Virus record (IMG/VR): IMGVR_UViG_3300027856_000009
Span: 1-62,048 of that record
DNA length: 62,048 nt
DNA from: a virus
Strand: one strand, 5' to 3'
Shown: piece by piece, positions 6,704-14,126 of the stretch
Position numbering within the stretch: the stretch's first letter is position 1
Layout: each line of letters begins with the position of its first letter
Notes under the pieces: model-generated
Databases searched by the model: none
What the model was told of the DNA's origin: nothing
What the model saw: the letters and a program-made list of their open reading frames with translations, nothing else
Program-made: the position numbers and the translations under genes

Positions 6704-6825
6704 CGGAAGCCCCCGCCCAGAGACAAGACCTGTGGTGCCTTCTTGTTCCACCACCAGAATTGCACGCCCAGGAGCCCGATGGGCCCGATGGTGGCGTACT
6801 TCCAGTTGCGACTGACTTGGTTCAT
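6700..6825 (-). CDS. Very small membrane protein
   Basis: Forty-one residues from an ATG with an AAGGAG site 9 bases upstream. A basic N-terminus (MNQVSRNWKY) is followed by one short hydrophobic helix (ATIGPIGLLGVQFWWW) and a basic NKK. It is coupled by a GTGA overlap to the MSY-type gene after it. Tiny single-span proteins of this kind are common in membrane-containing phages. Confidence 0.65.
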   Translation of the reverse strand: MNQVSRNWKYATIGPIGLLGVQFWWWNKKAPQVLSLGGGFR

Positions 6826-6851
6826 GTCCGGCTGCTCCTTCTGCCGAATGG

Positions 6852-6857
6852 TACTCT
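6852..6857 (+). promoter_or_regulatory. -10 box for leaderless gene at 6864
   Basis: TACTCT ends 6 bases before the GTG at 6864 in the short divergent gap. The -35 region is weak. Confidence 0.4.
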
Positions 6858-6863
6858 CACGCG

Positions 6864-7541
6864 GTGGGATGGCTCAAGGCGGCGTTGGGATTGGCGGCCA
6901 CCGCGGTGGTGAAGGACGCGGTGATGAAGCCGCGGCAGATCGGTGCCGTCGCCCGCTCCTACTGCGATCGGACTGGAAAGCCCCTGCTGCTCCTCTCGGA
7001 ACCTACCGTTGTGAGCAAGCTCATCGGCGCACCCGTGAAAGCCGATGTCTCCCTGGTTGGTGCGGGCCCTCTGCGCGTCCCAGACAAGACCTTTGGCGCG
7101 GTACTCGCGGTCGGTGTGCTGGAACGGGAGAAGCGTCCCGACTTGGCCTTGCAGGAGTGGCGCCGGGTGGCTGACGCCGTCTTCGTGGTCGTGCCGCCCT
7201 GGTGGTCGCCGATGACGTGGCTCGACCCCGGCAACCAGTGGTACATCGAGCCGTCCCTGAAGCGTGCCGCGCCGCTCTGGAACGACCGCCAACGCGTCTA
7301 CTTGCTCCAGGTGTCAGACAACGGCTATGGTAGGCGCTCATGGAGCCCGACGACTTCCCCGAGCCCGATCCCGATCCCGCCGCGCCCGAGCCCGCCGGAC
7401 ACCAACTCCCTCCCCGTCCCGGACCTGAGGTCCGAGAACACCGGAGCCTCGGTGCTGCCCTCCTCGGCAACACATCTCGTGACAATCGAGGGGGAGTTGC
7501 CGGACTACGACGATCTGGTGAACCAGCCTTTCGGGTCGTAG
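6864..7541 (+). CDS. Putative class I methyltransferase-like protein with Pro-rich tail
   Basis: A 225-residue protein from a GTG. The core (about 20-140) follows a Rossmann-like order: LLLLSE, VSLVGAGPLRVPDKTFGAVLAVGVLE, then a helix and ALQEWRRVADAVFVVVPP. The last element is typical of SAM-dependent methyltransferases (W-R-V-L...G-x-x-x-x-V/P). A glycine-rich SAM motif I is not clear, so catalytic activity is uncertain. After residue 155 the sequence is Pro/Ser-rich and overlaps the next gene by 200 bases, with good codon bias in this frame. Confidence 0.6.
   Translation: MGWLKAALGLAATAVVKDAVMKPRQIGAVARSYCDRTGKPLLLLSEPTVVSKLIGAPVKADVSLVGAGPLRVPDKTFGAVLAVGVLEREKRPDLALQEWRRVADAVFVVVPPWWSPMTWLDPGNQWYIEPSLKRAAPLWNDRQRVYLLQVSDNGYGRRSWSPTTSPSPIPIPPRPSPPDTNSLPVPDLRSENTGASVLPSSATHLVTIEGELPDYDDLVNQPFGS
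7302..7331 (+). promoter_or_regulatory. Internal promoter with operator, inside gene 6864-7541
   Basis: TTGCTC (7302-7307), an 18-base spacer containing TGTCAGACA (7312-7320) and TATGGT (7326-7331) precede the ATG at 7340 by 8 bases. Operator in the spacer and a near-leaderless start are the arrangement seen at 11.2, 28.8 and 32.1 kb. This supports the downstream start although it lies inside another gene. Confidence 0.5.
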
Positions 7542-7936
7542 ACCTCTGCCTGTCCGACACAGGGCAGGTCCACGCGAAGGTCATCCACGAGCTGCCGGAG
7601 AAGGTCTACAGACAGGCCACCGCGCTTCGTTTCGCCCAGTACGAGGCGAAAAAAGTCGATCGCGGCGAGTCGGTCTACGTGGTGATCCATCCGCGAGGCC
7701 GCTTTGTCGGCGTCGTCGCGTCGGGCACTGGGCGCCGGGTTCCGCCCCGCGTCGCGGTCCGCGCGAAGCGGATGGTGCGGGAGCTGCTGCCCGACCTCGT
7801 GCCGAAGCGGAGTCGCCGACGGCGAACAAGCAAAAAGCCCGCTCGGGCCAACGCTCGGGCCAACACCGCGGTGCGGAAGCGCCGCACCAGCCGCGTCCCT
7901 GTGAAGGGCCGCAAGCGCGCTCGTGGCGGCCGGTAG
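7340..7936 (+). CDS. Basic protein with Arg/Lys-rich tail
   Basis: A 198-residue frame; the first 67 codons overlap the end of the preceding gene and are Pro/Glu-rich. From about residue 68 it has a compact domain (FRVVDLCLSDTGQVHAKVI, then SVYVVIHPRGRFVGVVAS). The tail (about 130-198) is almost continuous Arg/Lys/Ala (KRSRRRRTSKKPARANARAN). The tail is like those of DNA-condensing or virion core proteins. If the 200-base overlap is not real, the start would lie further in, but no ATG or GTG is available there. Confidence 0.55.
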   Translation: MEPDDFPEPDPDPAAPEPAGHQLPPRPGPEVREHRSLGAALLGNTSRDNRGGVAGLRRSGEPAFRVVDLCLSDTGQVHAKVIHELPEKVYRQATALRFAQYEAKKVDRGESVYVVIHPRGRFVGVVASGTGRRVPPRVAVRAKRMVRELLPDLVPKRSRRRRTSKKPARANARANTAVRKRRTSRVPVKGRKRARGGR

Positions 7937-7956
7937 GCGCTCGGGCCGGAACAGGG

Positions 7957-7962
7957 TACTCT
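7957..7962 (+). promoter_or_regulatory. -10 box for leaderless gene at 7969
   Basis: TACTCT ends 6 bases before the ATG of the next gene, leaving no room for a leader. No clear -35 hexamer. Confidence 0.45.
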
Positions 7963-7968
7963 AGGCCC

Positions 7969-8574
7969 ATGATTCCGCAGCTGCCGCCATACATGCCGAC
8001 GGAGTACCTCCCCGGCTCCTACGGGCGCTACCGACAGTACCCTCGGTCGGTGCGTGCGCAGATCCCCGGAACAGGCTACGACGTCGGCCGCATGCGGTGG
8101 GCGGAGCAGCGGCTGAACCTGACGGGCAACCAGCGACAGTCCTACGGGAACTACGCCAACGTCCCGCTGCGCGGGCTCGGGGACAGCGGCGACGGCCTGG
8201 GTTTGGCCATACCGCCAGAGATGATGCGGACTGCCATGAGGACGACGGCCGCCAGGCCGATGCTGCTCACGCTCACGCTTCCTCCTCCCGGGTCTGGTGA
8301 CCAGGGCGGCGGTGATGAGGACGTGGCGTCGCAGATCGCGCGGGCGGCTGCGGAGGCCGAAGCGGCCGCGGCGGCGGCCTTCGCGACGGATGTCGTGGAG
8401 CAGCCCGTGGACGTTCCGCTCGTCGAGGAGGAGGAGGGTTTCTTCGACAAGAAGGTTGGTCCCGTGCCTGTTTGGGCCCTGGGGCTCGGCGGCATCGCGG
8501 TCGTTGGCGGCGGAGCCTTTTGGCTCATGCGCCGGAAGAAGCCCCGCAAGAACCGCCGCAGGAGGCGACGATGA
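7969..8574 (+). CDS. Single-span membrane protein with Arg-rich C-tail, putative virion protein
   Basis: 201 residues. A Pro/Tyr/Arg-rich N-terminal half (PGSYGRYRQYPRSVRAQIPG) leads to a helical, Ala-rich linker (about 113-140). An acidic patch, one transmembrane helix (about 166-185) and the terminus KKPRKNRRRRRR follow. The same order of acidic linker, membrane span and K-N-R6 end occurs in the gene at 45488, so the two are probably functional relatives. The tail would face nucleic acid. Coupled by ATGA to the next gene. Confidence 0.7.
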   Translation: MIPQLPPYMPTEYLPGSYGRYRQYPRSVRAQIPGTGYDVGRMRWAEQRLNLTGNQRQSYGNYANVPLRGLGDSGDGLGLAIPPEMMRTAMRTTAARPMLLTLTLPPPGSGDQGGGDEDVASQIARAAAEAEAAAAAAFATDVVEQPVDVPLVEEEEGFFDKKVGPVPVWALGLGGIAVVGGGAFWLMRRKKPRKNRRRRRR

Positions 8575-9071
8575 GCTACTCACTCGGCGCACCGCAGATT
8601 CTCACCGCCGCCCAGGCCAACCGCGACATGGGCTGGACGAAGGCCAAGCTCCACAGCTACTGGGACGCGCGGGCGAAGGCGTGCCAGCAGTTCGCCGACG
8701 AGGGGGAGTGCCTGGCCCAGGTGGCTCGTCACGTTCCCGTCACAATCGGCGGCATCGGCATGGGCGACACCGCCAGCGACGTATCGTCGGCGATCAACGT
8801 CGTCGCGGGCCTCCTCGCCAACCCGGACGCGACGCTCCGTGCGCGTGGCCCGGCGCTCGTCCAGGCGGTGGACACCCACCTCCTCGACCCCCTCATGGAC
8901 CGGATGGGGCAGAAGCTCGCCCCCTACGTCCTCAAGTACGTGCTGCCGCCGCTCTCGATCCTCTACGTCCTGAGCGGTCTCAGCGCCTTCTACTCCCATC
9001 AGACGGCCACCAAGGGCCGCGTGAAGTCGAATCGGCGCCGTCGCAGGCGCCGCCGTACGAGCCGCCGCTGA
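8571..9071 (+). CDS. MSYSLG-start membrane protein with Arg-rich C-tail
   Basis: 166 residues from the ATG of an ATGA overlap. It begins MSYSLGAPQ, a clear member of the MSYxLG N-terminal set. A helical domain with two cysteines (ACQQFADEGECL), a weakly hydrophobic segment (about 52-82) and a strong hydrophobic segment (about 127-145) follow. It ends in a run of arginines (SNRRRRRRRRTSRR). A longer upstream frame exists but is the shadow of the previous gene. Probably a structural membrane protein of the particle. Confidence 0.75.
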   Translation: MSYSLGAPQILTAAQANRDMGWTKAKLHSYWDARAKACQQFADEGECLAQVARHVPVTIGGIGMGDTASDVSSAINVVAGLLANPDATLRARGPALVQAVDTHLLDPLMDRMGQKLAPYVLKYVLPPLSILYVLSGLSAFYSHQTATKGRVKSNRRRRRRRRTSRR

Positions 9072-9116
9072 TTGCTGCGGACACACTTCTCAATACGCAG
9101 AATCGGGCTGGGCACC

Positions 9117-9686
9117 ATGGGCATTTCCAAGCGAGACCTCTTCAATATGAACGATCGGCAGGCCACTGCCGGCAAGCAGATGTGGCGACGCACGCAGCAG
9201 CGTGGCCGCATGGTTCAGAGCAGCTTCGACGCCGAGGAAATGGCGCCGAAGACGTGGATCCTCTTCGCCAATCCGAAGGGCGAGGAAATCTGCACCATCG
9301 AGTGCGAGCTGATGGTCGTCGCGCGCGCGTCCGACGCCAGCGAGGGCGTTCTCATGCTCCTCGCGATGTGCCCGAAGTGTGAGAACCACATCCACGTCCG
9401 CGAGGACAACAAGACGATGCACCTGGAGATGCGCCCGTACAAGAAGTGCCCGGCGTTCCTCCAGGTCAACTGGCGGTTCCACAGCCGCAACGTGCTTTGT
9501 CGCCCCTTCTCGGAGAACGATCTCATTCCGGTGATCTCCTCCCCCGAGACCTGGACGTGCGACTACTGCAAGGACTGGCGGGTGAAGGTGTTCGACGGCG
9601 TGGCCAAGCGTGACCGCAGCAAGTCGCTGAACACCGTCTACGTCCACGCGCGCGCGGCCGCCGGTGCCGGCAGCATCGAGTTCTAG
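9117..9686 (+). CDS. Zinc-ribbon protein, unknown function
   Basis: 189 residues from the ATG at 9117; a TTG at 9072 would add 15 residues. Zinc-type cysteine pairs occur at CPKCENH in the middle and WTCDYCKDW near the C-terminus, with further cysteines (ICTIECEL, KKCP, VLC) between. The fold looks beta-rich with basic N-terminal helices (ISKRDLFNMNDRQ). No family recognised; the cysteine pattern argues for a metal-stabilised structural or nucleic-acid-binding protein. It sits in a run of putative virion genes. Confidence 0.7.
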   Translation: MGISKRDLFNMNDRQATAGKQMWRRTQQRGRMVQSSFDAEEMAPKTWILFANPKGEEICTIECELMVVARASDASEGVLMLLAMCPKCENHIHVREDNKTMHLEMRPYKKCPAFLQVNWRFHSRNVLCRPFSENDLIPVISSPETWTCDYCKDWRVKVFDGVAKRDRSKSLNTVYVHARAAAGAGSIEF

Positions 9687-10040
9687 GTGTCGTACCACCT
9701 CTCAGGCGCTCCGCCGCGCCGTCCCCATCGGCCGGCACCCATGCCGTACCCGATGTACCCGCTTGCGATCGCGCCTCCGCCCCCAGAGCGGCAGGGGATG
9801 GACCCGCTGTTGAAAGCGCTGGCCGTCGCCTTGGCGATCGCGGTGGTGCTCTACCTCATCGACCGGATGACGCGCGAGCGCGCCGACGCGGAGCCCGTCA
9901 AGCCCAACCCCGGCAAGAAGATGAGCACGCGCGACATGGCGAAGAAGCTCTACGAGCGCCTGGAGAAGAACGGCGACGTGAACGACACGACCATGCGGTC
10001 GCTTGCGCAGCTCGGGCGAAGGAGGAGCACGACGACATGA
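9687..10040 (+). CDS. MSY-start single-span membrane protein
   Basis: Begins with a GTG immediately after the preceding TAG; 117 residues. The N-terminus MSYHLSGAPP belongs to the MSY set. A Pro/Tyr/Arg-rich stretch, one transmembrane helix (about 46-61: ALAVALAIAVVLYLI) and a basic helical cytoplasmic-type tail (AKKLYERLEKNG) follow. Its last codons (ACG ACG ACA TGA) overlap the ATG of a small repeated unit. Confidence 0.7.
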   Translation: MSYHLSGAPPRRPHRPAPMPYPMYPLAIAPPPPERQGMDPLLKALAVALAIAVVLYLIDRMTRERADAEPVKPNPGKKMSTRDMAKKLYERLEKNGDVNDTTMRSLAQLGRRRSTTT

Positions 10041-10124
10041 CTATCACCCATGTGAACCTGGAGAACGGGAGCACGACGACATGACTATCACCCATGTGAA
10101 CCTGGAGAACGGGAGCACGCGCTC
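10037..10124 (+). repeat. 44-bp tandem duplication at a gene junction
   Basis: A 44-base unit starting at the ATGACTATC overlap is present twice (from 10037 and from 10081), with no mismatch seen. Because 44 is not a multiple of three, the first copy now encodes only a 15-residue peptide (MTITHVNLENGSTTT). It ends in the same ACATGA overlap that starts the second, full-length gene. The duplication is recent and preserved translational coupling. Confidence 0.85.
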
Positions 10125-10305
10125 GCGGTACCTCGTTGTCGTCGAGAAGGGCGACGAGGAGGAGCTGGCGCGTTTCGAGGTATCCACCGAGGTGGACCTG
10201 GAGCACGCGCTCGCGGTACGATTGGCCGCCCTTTTCGGCGATGTCAACCTCTACCTCTACGACGACCTCGTCGTCGAAGTGCGTCGTAAGGGGGTTGTGG
10301 TTTGA
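10081..10305 (+). CDS. Small acidic protein, unknown function
   Basis: 74 residues, beginning MTITHVNLENGS, then three predicted strands (RYLVVVEKG, ARFEVSTEV, NLYLYDDLVVEV) separated by a helix (EHALAVRLAALFG). It looks like a small alpha/beta fold. The start is the second copy of the 44-bp repeat, coupled to the truncated first copy by ATGA. The stop overlaps the next ATG. Confidence 0.65.
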   Translation: MTITHVNLENGSTRSRYLVVVEKGDEEELARFEVSTEVDLEHALAVRLAALFGDVNLYLYDDLVVEVRRKGVVV

Positions 10306-10517
10306 TGCACGGCCACCCCGTCCCCAACCACCCGGGCTACTACTGGCACCAGGTCGGCGGCTCTGCCGCTCGTCCGACTCTGGCGGCGCGGTGGGGAAGG
10401 CCACGCGCCCGCGGTGCCGGTGACGTCGTGGCGCGCATGACGAGCGCGGTCGGGATCAAGCCCTGCGCCCCCTGCAAGCAGCGCCAGGCGAAGCTCAATC
10501 GCTGGTGGTCGTTTTGA
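10305..10517 (+). CDS. Small protein with CAPC motif
   Basis: 70 residues from an ATG in a TGATG overlap. The N-terminal half is His/Pro/Trp-rich and the C-terminus reads GIKPCAPCKQRQAKLNRW. That G-x-K-P-C-x-x-C-x-x-R-x-x-x-L-N pattern is common at the ends of small phage proteins of unknown role. It converges with the minus gene at 10519. Confidence 0.6.
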   Translation: MHGHPVPNHPGYYWHQVGGSAARPTLAARWGRPRARGAGDVVARMTSAVGIKPCAPCKQRQAKLNRWWSF

Positions 10518-10518
10518 C

Positions 10519-11112
10519 CTAGCGCTTGGCGATTGCGGCTTTCATCACGCCCTGGTGGTCCACCAGGCTCTCTCGGGCGCTGGCGTACCACGTCTTCAGC
10601 TCTGGGCTGAGGCCGGTGAAGCTGTCGAGGCACGTCAGCGTCAGCTCGATACCGGCGAGGATCGCCGACTGCGGATCCTCGGCTGAAGGCGCAGGGACCG
10701 CGGCACTGGTTGTGGCGCTCCCGCCGTGGAGGCCCAGCTGTTCTGCGAGACCATCGCGAAGGCTGACGTAGAACGCCTTGCGCGTGGGGTTCCGGACGAG
10801 CCCAGCGAAGCTGTCGACGGCGGCCAGGGCCTCGCCAATGCCGGTCGCGATTGCTGCCTCTGGGGGAGCTTCGGGGGGCGCCTCCGCGGGCACCTCCGGC
10901 GCGGCTGCCGGCGGGGGGACCTCGACTTCGGGGGCGGGTGCTTCGGCTTCGGCCGGCGGCTCCGTCTCGGCGGTGGGCTTGGCCTCTTCATCGGCGTCTG
11001 GTGTCACAGGCTTCTCCTTCGTCGTCTTCTTACGCGAAGAGGGCGACGATCGCGAGTGCCTCGCCGCAGCTTTGGAGGTCTTTGAGCGCTTCGAGGTCTT
11101 CTTCGTCGCCAT
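10519..11112 (-). CDS. Histone-H1-like N-terminus fused to two related helical repeats
   Basis: 197 residues. The first 35 are Lys/Ser/Arg/Thr-rich, like bacterial H1-type proteins. A Pro/Glu/Ala-rich linker (about 36-85) follows. Then come two related helical units (about 86-128 and 149-190), both with the pattern I-x-x-G-I-x-x-x-L-x-x-x-D-S-F-x-G-L. The internal duplication is visible by eye. The basic end probably binds DNA; the repeats could dimerise or bind a partner. It is divergent from the glycosyltransferase operon. Confidence 0.7.
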   Translation of the reverse strand: MATKKTSKRSKTSKAAARHSRSSPSSRKKTTKEKPVTPDADEEAKPTAETEPPAEAEAPAPEVEVPPPAAAPEVPAEAPPEAPPEAAIATGIGEALAAVDSFAGLVRNPTRKAFYVSLRDGLAEQLGLHGGSATTSAAVPAPSAEDPQSAILAGIELTLTCLDSFTGLSPELKTWYASARESLVDHQGVMKAAIAKR

Positions 11113-11158
11113 GGCTGAATCTTACACCGGACCCCGTTTTGCGACCAGACGTCAGCGC

Positions 11159-11208
11159 TTGCGGGTGTCGGACAGGGCGTGTACTGTCTGACACCCTGAT
11201 GTCAGACA
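11159..11208 (+). promoter_or_regulatory. Triple-operator promoter of the glycan operon
   Basis: TTGCGG (11159-11164), a 17-base spacer and TACTGT (11182-11187) precede the ATG at 11199 by 11 bases. Three palindromes lie on it: TGTCGGACA (11166-11174) in the spacer, TGTCTGACA (11185-11193) on the -10 and start site, and TGTCAGACA (11200-11208) on the start codon. It is the densest cluster in the window, so the glycan cassette is probably the most tightly controlled unit. Confidence 0.65.
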
Positions 11209-12533
11209 AAACCGAAGAGACGTACCAGGAGCGCACTCCGGACGAGCTGGAGGCGCTGACCCAGGGCTTCCAGCGCACGGGCGTCAACTACGTGGCGCAG
11301 CCGGCGCCAGGCTACGACGTCCACGGCCTCTGGCACTGCTTCGGCTCTCACCAGCGCACCGGGTACGCCGCCCATGGCATCGCACTGCACTGGATGCTCT
11401 CCAAAGTCCTGGGCATCACCACAGAGCTGATCCCTCACCGCCACGTGGACATCGACACCGAGAGGTTCCCCGAGGACCGGTACGACATGCTCTTCGAGTG
11501 GATGAAGTCGGCCGTCGGTTCTCCCCATCTGCTTTTCGCCAGCTACCCGCCTGAAGTGGCGATGCACATGCAGGCCGTCGGCCCCGCGCTGATCCCCTAC
11601 TGCGCGTTCGAGGGCACGCACGTCTCCGAGTTCTGCCGAGACATCTGCAACGGTCCCCTCTTCAGGCAGGTCTGGGTCGTCAGCGAGTTCGTACGCAACG
11701 CCATGCTCGCAGGCGGCGTGGAACCCGAGCGGGTGCTGACGGTGCGGCCGCCGGTTTGCGACGGTCCGTGGACGGTGCCGCCCCGGCGCAACGAGCGGGA
11801 CGGCGGCCCCTTCACCTTCGGCGTGCTCGGCACCTGGCAGAAGCGCAAGGGCATGCTCGATCTCGTTCGCGCGTACTTCGGTGCGTTCACTCGCGAGGAC
11901 GACGTGCAGCTCGTGATTCGCACGAGCCACTTCAGCGGGAATCACACCATCAAGGAGTTCAAGGAGATCCTCACGCAGGAGATCGCCGAGCTGGCGGCCG
12001 AGTTTGGGGACCACCACTTCCCCGCGTCGAAGAAAATGCCGAAGCTCCGCTTCCTGATCGGGACCGCGGCGACCGACCAGGAGATCGTCGACTGGCTGGC
12101 GTCCCTCGACTGCTACGTCAACCCCAGCTACGGCGAGGGGCTCGGTGTCCCGCACGTCTGGGCGAAGGCCAGCGGCATCCCGATGGTCTCGACCGGCTAC
12201 GGCGCCGTCGGTGAGCTTCTCGAAGAGATCGCCGACCACACCGGAAGCCTCGACGCCCGCCCCGACGTTATCGTGCCGCACCGCCTGGAGCAGGTCGACC
12301 AGGAGGTGCTCCGCATCGCCCTTATGTTTGAGGCGTCGAGCGAGTGGGGCGCCTACGACCCCGCCGAGTTTGGAGCAGCGATGCGCAAAGCCTTCGAGGC
12401 CGGCTTCACGTACGACGAGGCCGGGGCCGCCTACGTTCGCAACGCCTTCTCGCTGGACGCCTGCGTTCCCACCGTCAGGAAGGCGCTGACCGAGCTGGTC
12501 GACGCGGAGCAGGTCAAGTCGTGGGGCCTGTGA
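11199..12533 (+). CDS. Glycosyltransferase, GT4-like
   Basis: 444 residues starting MSDKTEETYQ at the ATG inside the third operator. The C-terminal half has the GT-B pattern of GT4 enzymes: FGVLGTWQKRKGMLDLVRAY (sugar-nucleotide domain entry), a D-E-I-V-D-W-L-A-S-L-D strand and YVNPSYGEGLGVPHVWAKAS, which holds the E-x-x-x-x-x-x-x-E type donor site. The N-terminal half holds the acceptor domain (FASYPPEVAMHMQAVG). It would transfer a sugar from an activated donor to a surface glycan, glycoprotein or DNA base. The next gene is a second such enzyme, coupled by GTGA. Confidence 0.85.
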   Translation: MSDKTEETYQERTPDELEALTQGFQRTGVNYVAQPAPGYDVHGLWHCFGSHQRTGYAAHGIALHWMLSKVLGITTELIPHRHVDIDTERFPEDRYDMLFEWMKSAVGSPHLLFASYPPEVAMHMQAVGPALIPYCAFEGTHVSEFCRDICNGPLFRQVWVVSEFVRNAMLAGGVEPERVLTVRPPVCDGPWTVPPRRNERDGGPFTFGVLGTWQKRKGMLDLVRAYFGAFTREDDVQLVIRTSHFSGNHTIKEFKEILTQEIAELAAEFGDHHFPASKKMPKLRFLIGTAATDQEIVDWLASLDCYVNPSYGEGLGVPHVWAKASGIPMVSTGYGAVGELLEEIADHTGSLDARPDVIVPHRLEQVDQEVLRIALMFEASSEWGAYDPAEFGAAMRKAFEAGFTYDEAGAAYVRNAFSLDACVPTVRKALTELVDAEQVKSWGL

Positions 12534-13615
12534 TCGACGTCGTCGGCCACTTCGGGACGACGTTTAGCTACGCGACCGTCGCGTCGAACGTGGCGGCCGC
12601 TCTCCTGGAGCGAGGCCTGCTCGGCAGCGTCGTGAACATGGACCCGGAGTGGCACGACGCTCACGCTGGTCTTCGCAGAGATGGGAGTGGCCAGGGGTCG
12701 CACGTCGCGGTGTTTACCGCGCCGTTCCACTACATCGACGCGTATCCCCAGATGTACGGCGATCGGTCTGCGATCTTCATGAGCCCGAACACCGACCAGC
12801 TGAGCGAAGAGCATGCGAAAACGTGCGCAGCCTTCGGGTTGGCACTCGCGCCTTCGGCCTGGTGTGAGGCGACGGTGCATAGAGCACTCCCCGACATGCC
12901 GGTGGCGGTTCTTCCGCTCGGTGTCGAGCCAGGCTATGCGGCCGAGCGCCCGGAGCGCGTCGCGCGTCTGCTCAGCCGCGTGTGGAATCCTCCTCACGTC
13001 TTGCACTTCAGCACCGACCAGTTCTGGCCTGGGCGCAAGGGCACCTGGGAGCTGCTCTGGGCGTGGAGGCTGCTCGAACGTGACGGGCTTCTGCTCGGCG
13101 CGCGGCTGACTCTGCACGTGCCCCCGGCCCTACAGGCGGACGCCATGTACCGCGTGCGCGATCTCCACCTGGAAGCGTCGGTGAGCGTGGTGACGGGAGC
13201 GACCCGCGGCTCGCCCCACGCTCCTCTGCTGGCGCTGTTGGAAGAGGCAGACCTGGTGCTGGCCCCGTCGCGTTGCGAGGGTTTCGGCATGATGCTGCTG
13301 GCATCCCTCGTCGCTGGCGTTCCCCTGGTCTGCACCTACGTGACGGGGCACGCCGATTTCCTCGCGGAGGCGCGCGGCTGGCTCGGGATCCCGACCGCCC
13401 ACACGGCGCCGCTGGCCGGCGAGGAAGGGGCAGCTCCCCGGGTCGACGGCGGTGCGGTGGCGCAGGCGCTTTCGGTGGCGCTTCGAGCGGAGGCACGGCA
13501 GGCGCTGCTCAGCCCTCTTCTCCGCGACGACATCGCGCGGGACTGGGGCACGTGGAACGAGGCTGCCCCGCTGTGGGCCGAGCGGCTCGAAGAGTGGACG
13601 AAGGAGACGGCATGA
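12530..13615 (+). CDS. Glycosyltransferase, GT4-like (second)
   Basis: 361 residues from a GTG overlapping the previous stop. It opens with VIDVVGHFGTTFSYATVASN, a GT-B N-terminal strand and helix. In the C-terminal half ADLVLAPSRCEGFGMMLLAS, then VAGVPLVCTYVTGHADFL, is the donor-binding region of GT4 enzymes. It is shorter than the first enzyme and different in sequence, so the two probably act in sequence on one glycan rather than being redundant. A longer upstream frame is a shadow of the first gene. Confidence 0.82.
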   Translation: MIDVVGHFGTTFSYATVASNVAAALLERGLLGSVVNMDPEWHDAHAGLRRDGSGQGSHVAVFTAPFHYIDAYPQMYGDRSAIFMSPNTDQLSEEHAKTCAAFGLALAPSAWCEATVHRALPDMPVAVLPLGVEPGYAAERPERVARLLSRVWNPPHVLHFSTDQFWPGRKGTWELLWAWRLLERDGLLLGARLTLHVPPALQADAMYRVRDLHLEASVSVVTGATRGSPHAPLLALLEEADLVLAPSRCEGFGMMLLASLVAGVPLVCTYVTGHADFLAEARGWLGIPTAHTAPLAGEEGAAPRVDGGAVAQALSVALRAEARQALLSPLLRDDIARDWGTWNEAAPLWAERLEEWTKETA

Positions 13616-13920
13616 GTATGAGCAGAGCGCTGCGCGAGCTGAACGGAGAGGGGCCTGTCGAGGTGATGACGCGCCTCAAGGACTTCAACGTCCAGACGAT
13701 GCAGGACGCGAAGGGGCAGATGATCGACGTGACCGCGGACACGTTGGTTGCGTTCCGGGCCGGCTCCTTTCGCGAGCTGAAGACCGAGGACGGCGAGTCG
13801 ACTGACGTGTGGGAGTTTCGCACGTCGCGTCCTCTCGAAGCGGGTGCCGTCGCTCAGGACAAAATCTACCTCCGCGGCGCCGACATCTTCATGCTGCGAA
13901 CCCCGAGCCTGGCGACCTGA
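13612..13920 (+). CDS. Small protein in the glycan operon, unknown function
   Basis: 102 residues from the ATG of an ATGA overlap. Mixed alpha/beta composition with a segment VMTRLKDFNVQTMQDAKG and no membrane span or cysteine. No family recognised. It sits between the second glycosyltransferase and a small basic protein and is certainly co-transcribed. Confidence 0.65.
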   Translation: MSMSRALRELNGEGPVEVMTRLKDFNVQTMQDAKGQMIDVTADTLVAFRAGSFRELKTEDGESTDVWEFRTSRPLEAGAVAQDKIYLRGADIFMLRTPSLAT

Positions 13921-14126
13921 TGGCGGAGACGGGCGACCAGAAGCGCGAGGCCTTCACCGTCCGTCTTTCCACGCGGACAACTCGCGCCAACTTCGAGAAG
14001 CTCGTTGCCGTCGCGAAAGCGAAGGGCTGGATGAACTCGAAGGGGAAGCCCAACATCAGCAAGGTTCTGAATCACATCATCGGTCGCTTCTGCGTGCCGA
14101 AGGAGAAGAAGCCAGATGGCGGATGA
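13920..14126 (+). CDS. Small basic protein, possibly ribbon-helix-helix
   Basis: 68 residues from an ATG in a TGATG overlap. A short strand-like start (REAFTVRLST) is followed by two helices (ANFEKLVAVAKAKGW and NISKVLNHIIGRF). The order strand-helix-helix would fit a ribbon-helix-helix DNA-binding protein, but the match is only structural. Overlaps the next gene by 11 bases. Confidence 0.5.
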   Translation: MAETGDQKREAFTVRLSTRTTRANFEKLVAVAKAKGWMNSKGKPNISKVLNHIIGRFCVPKEKKPDGG

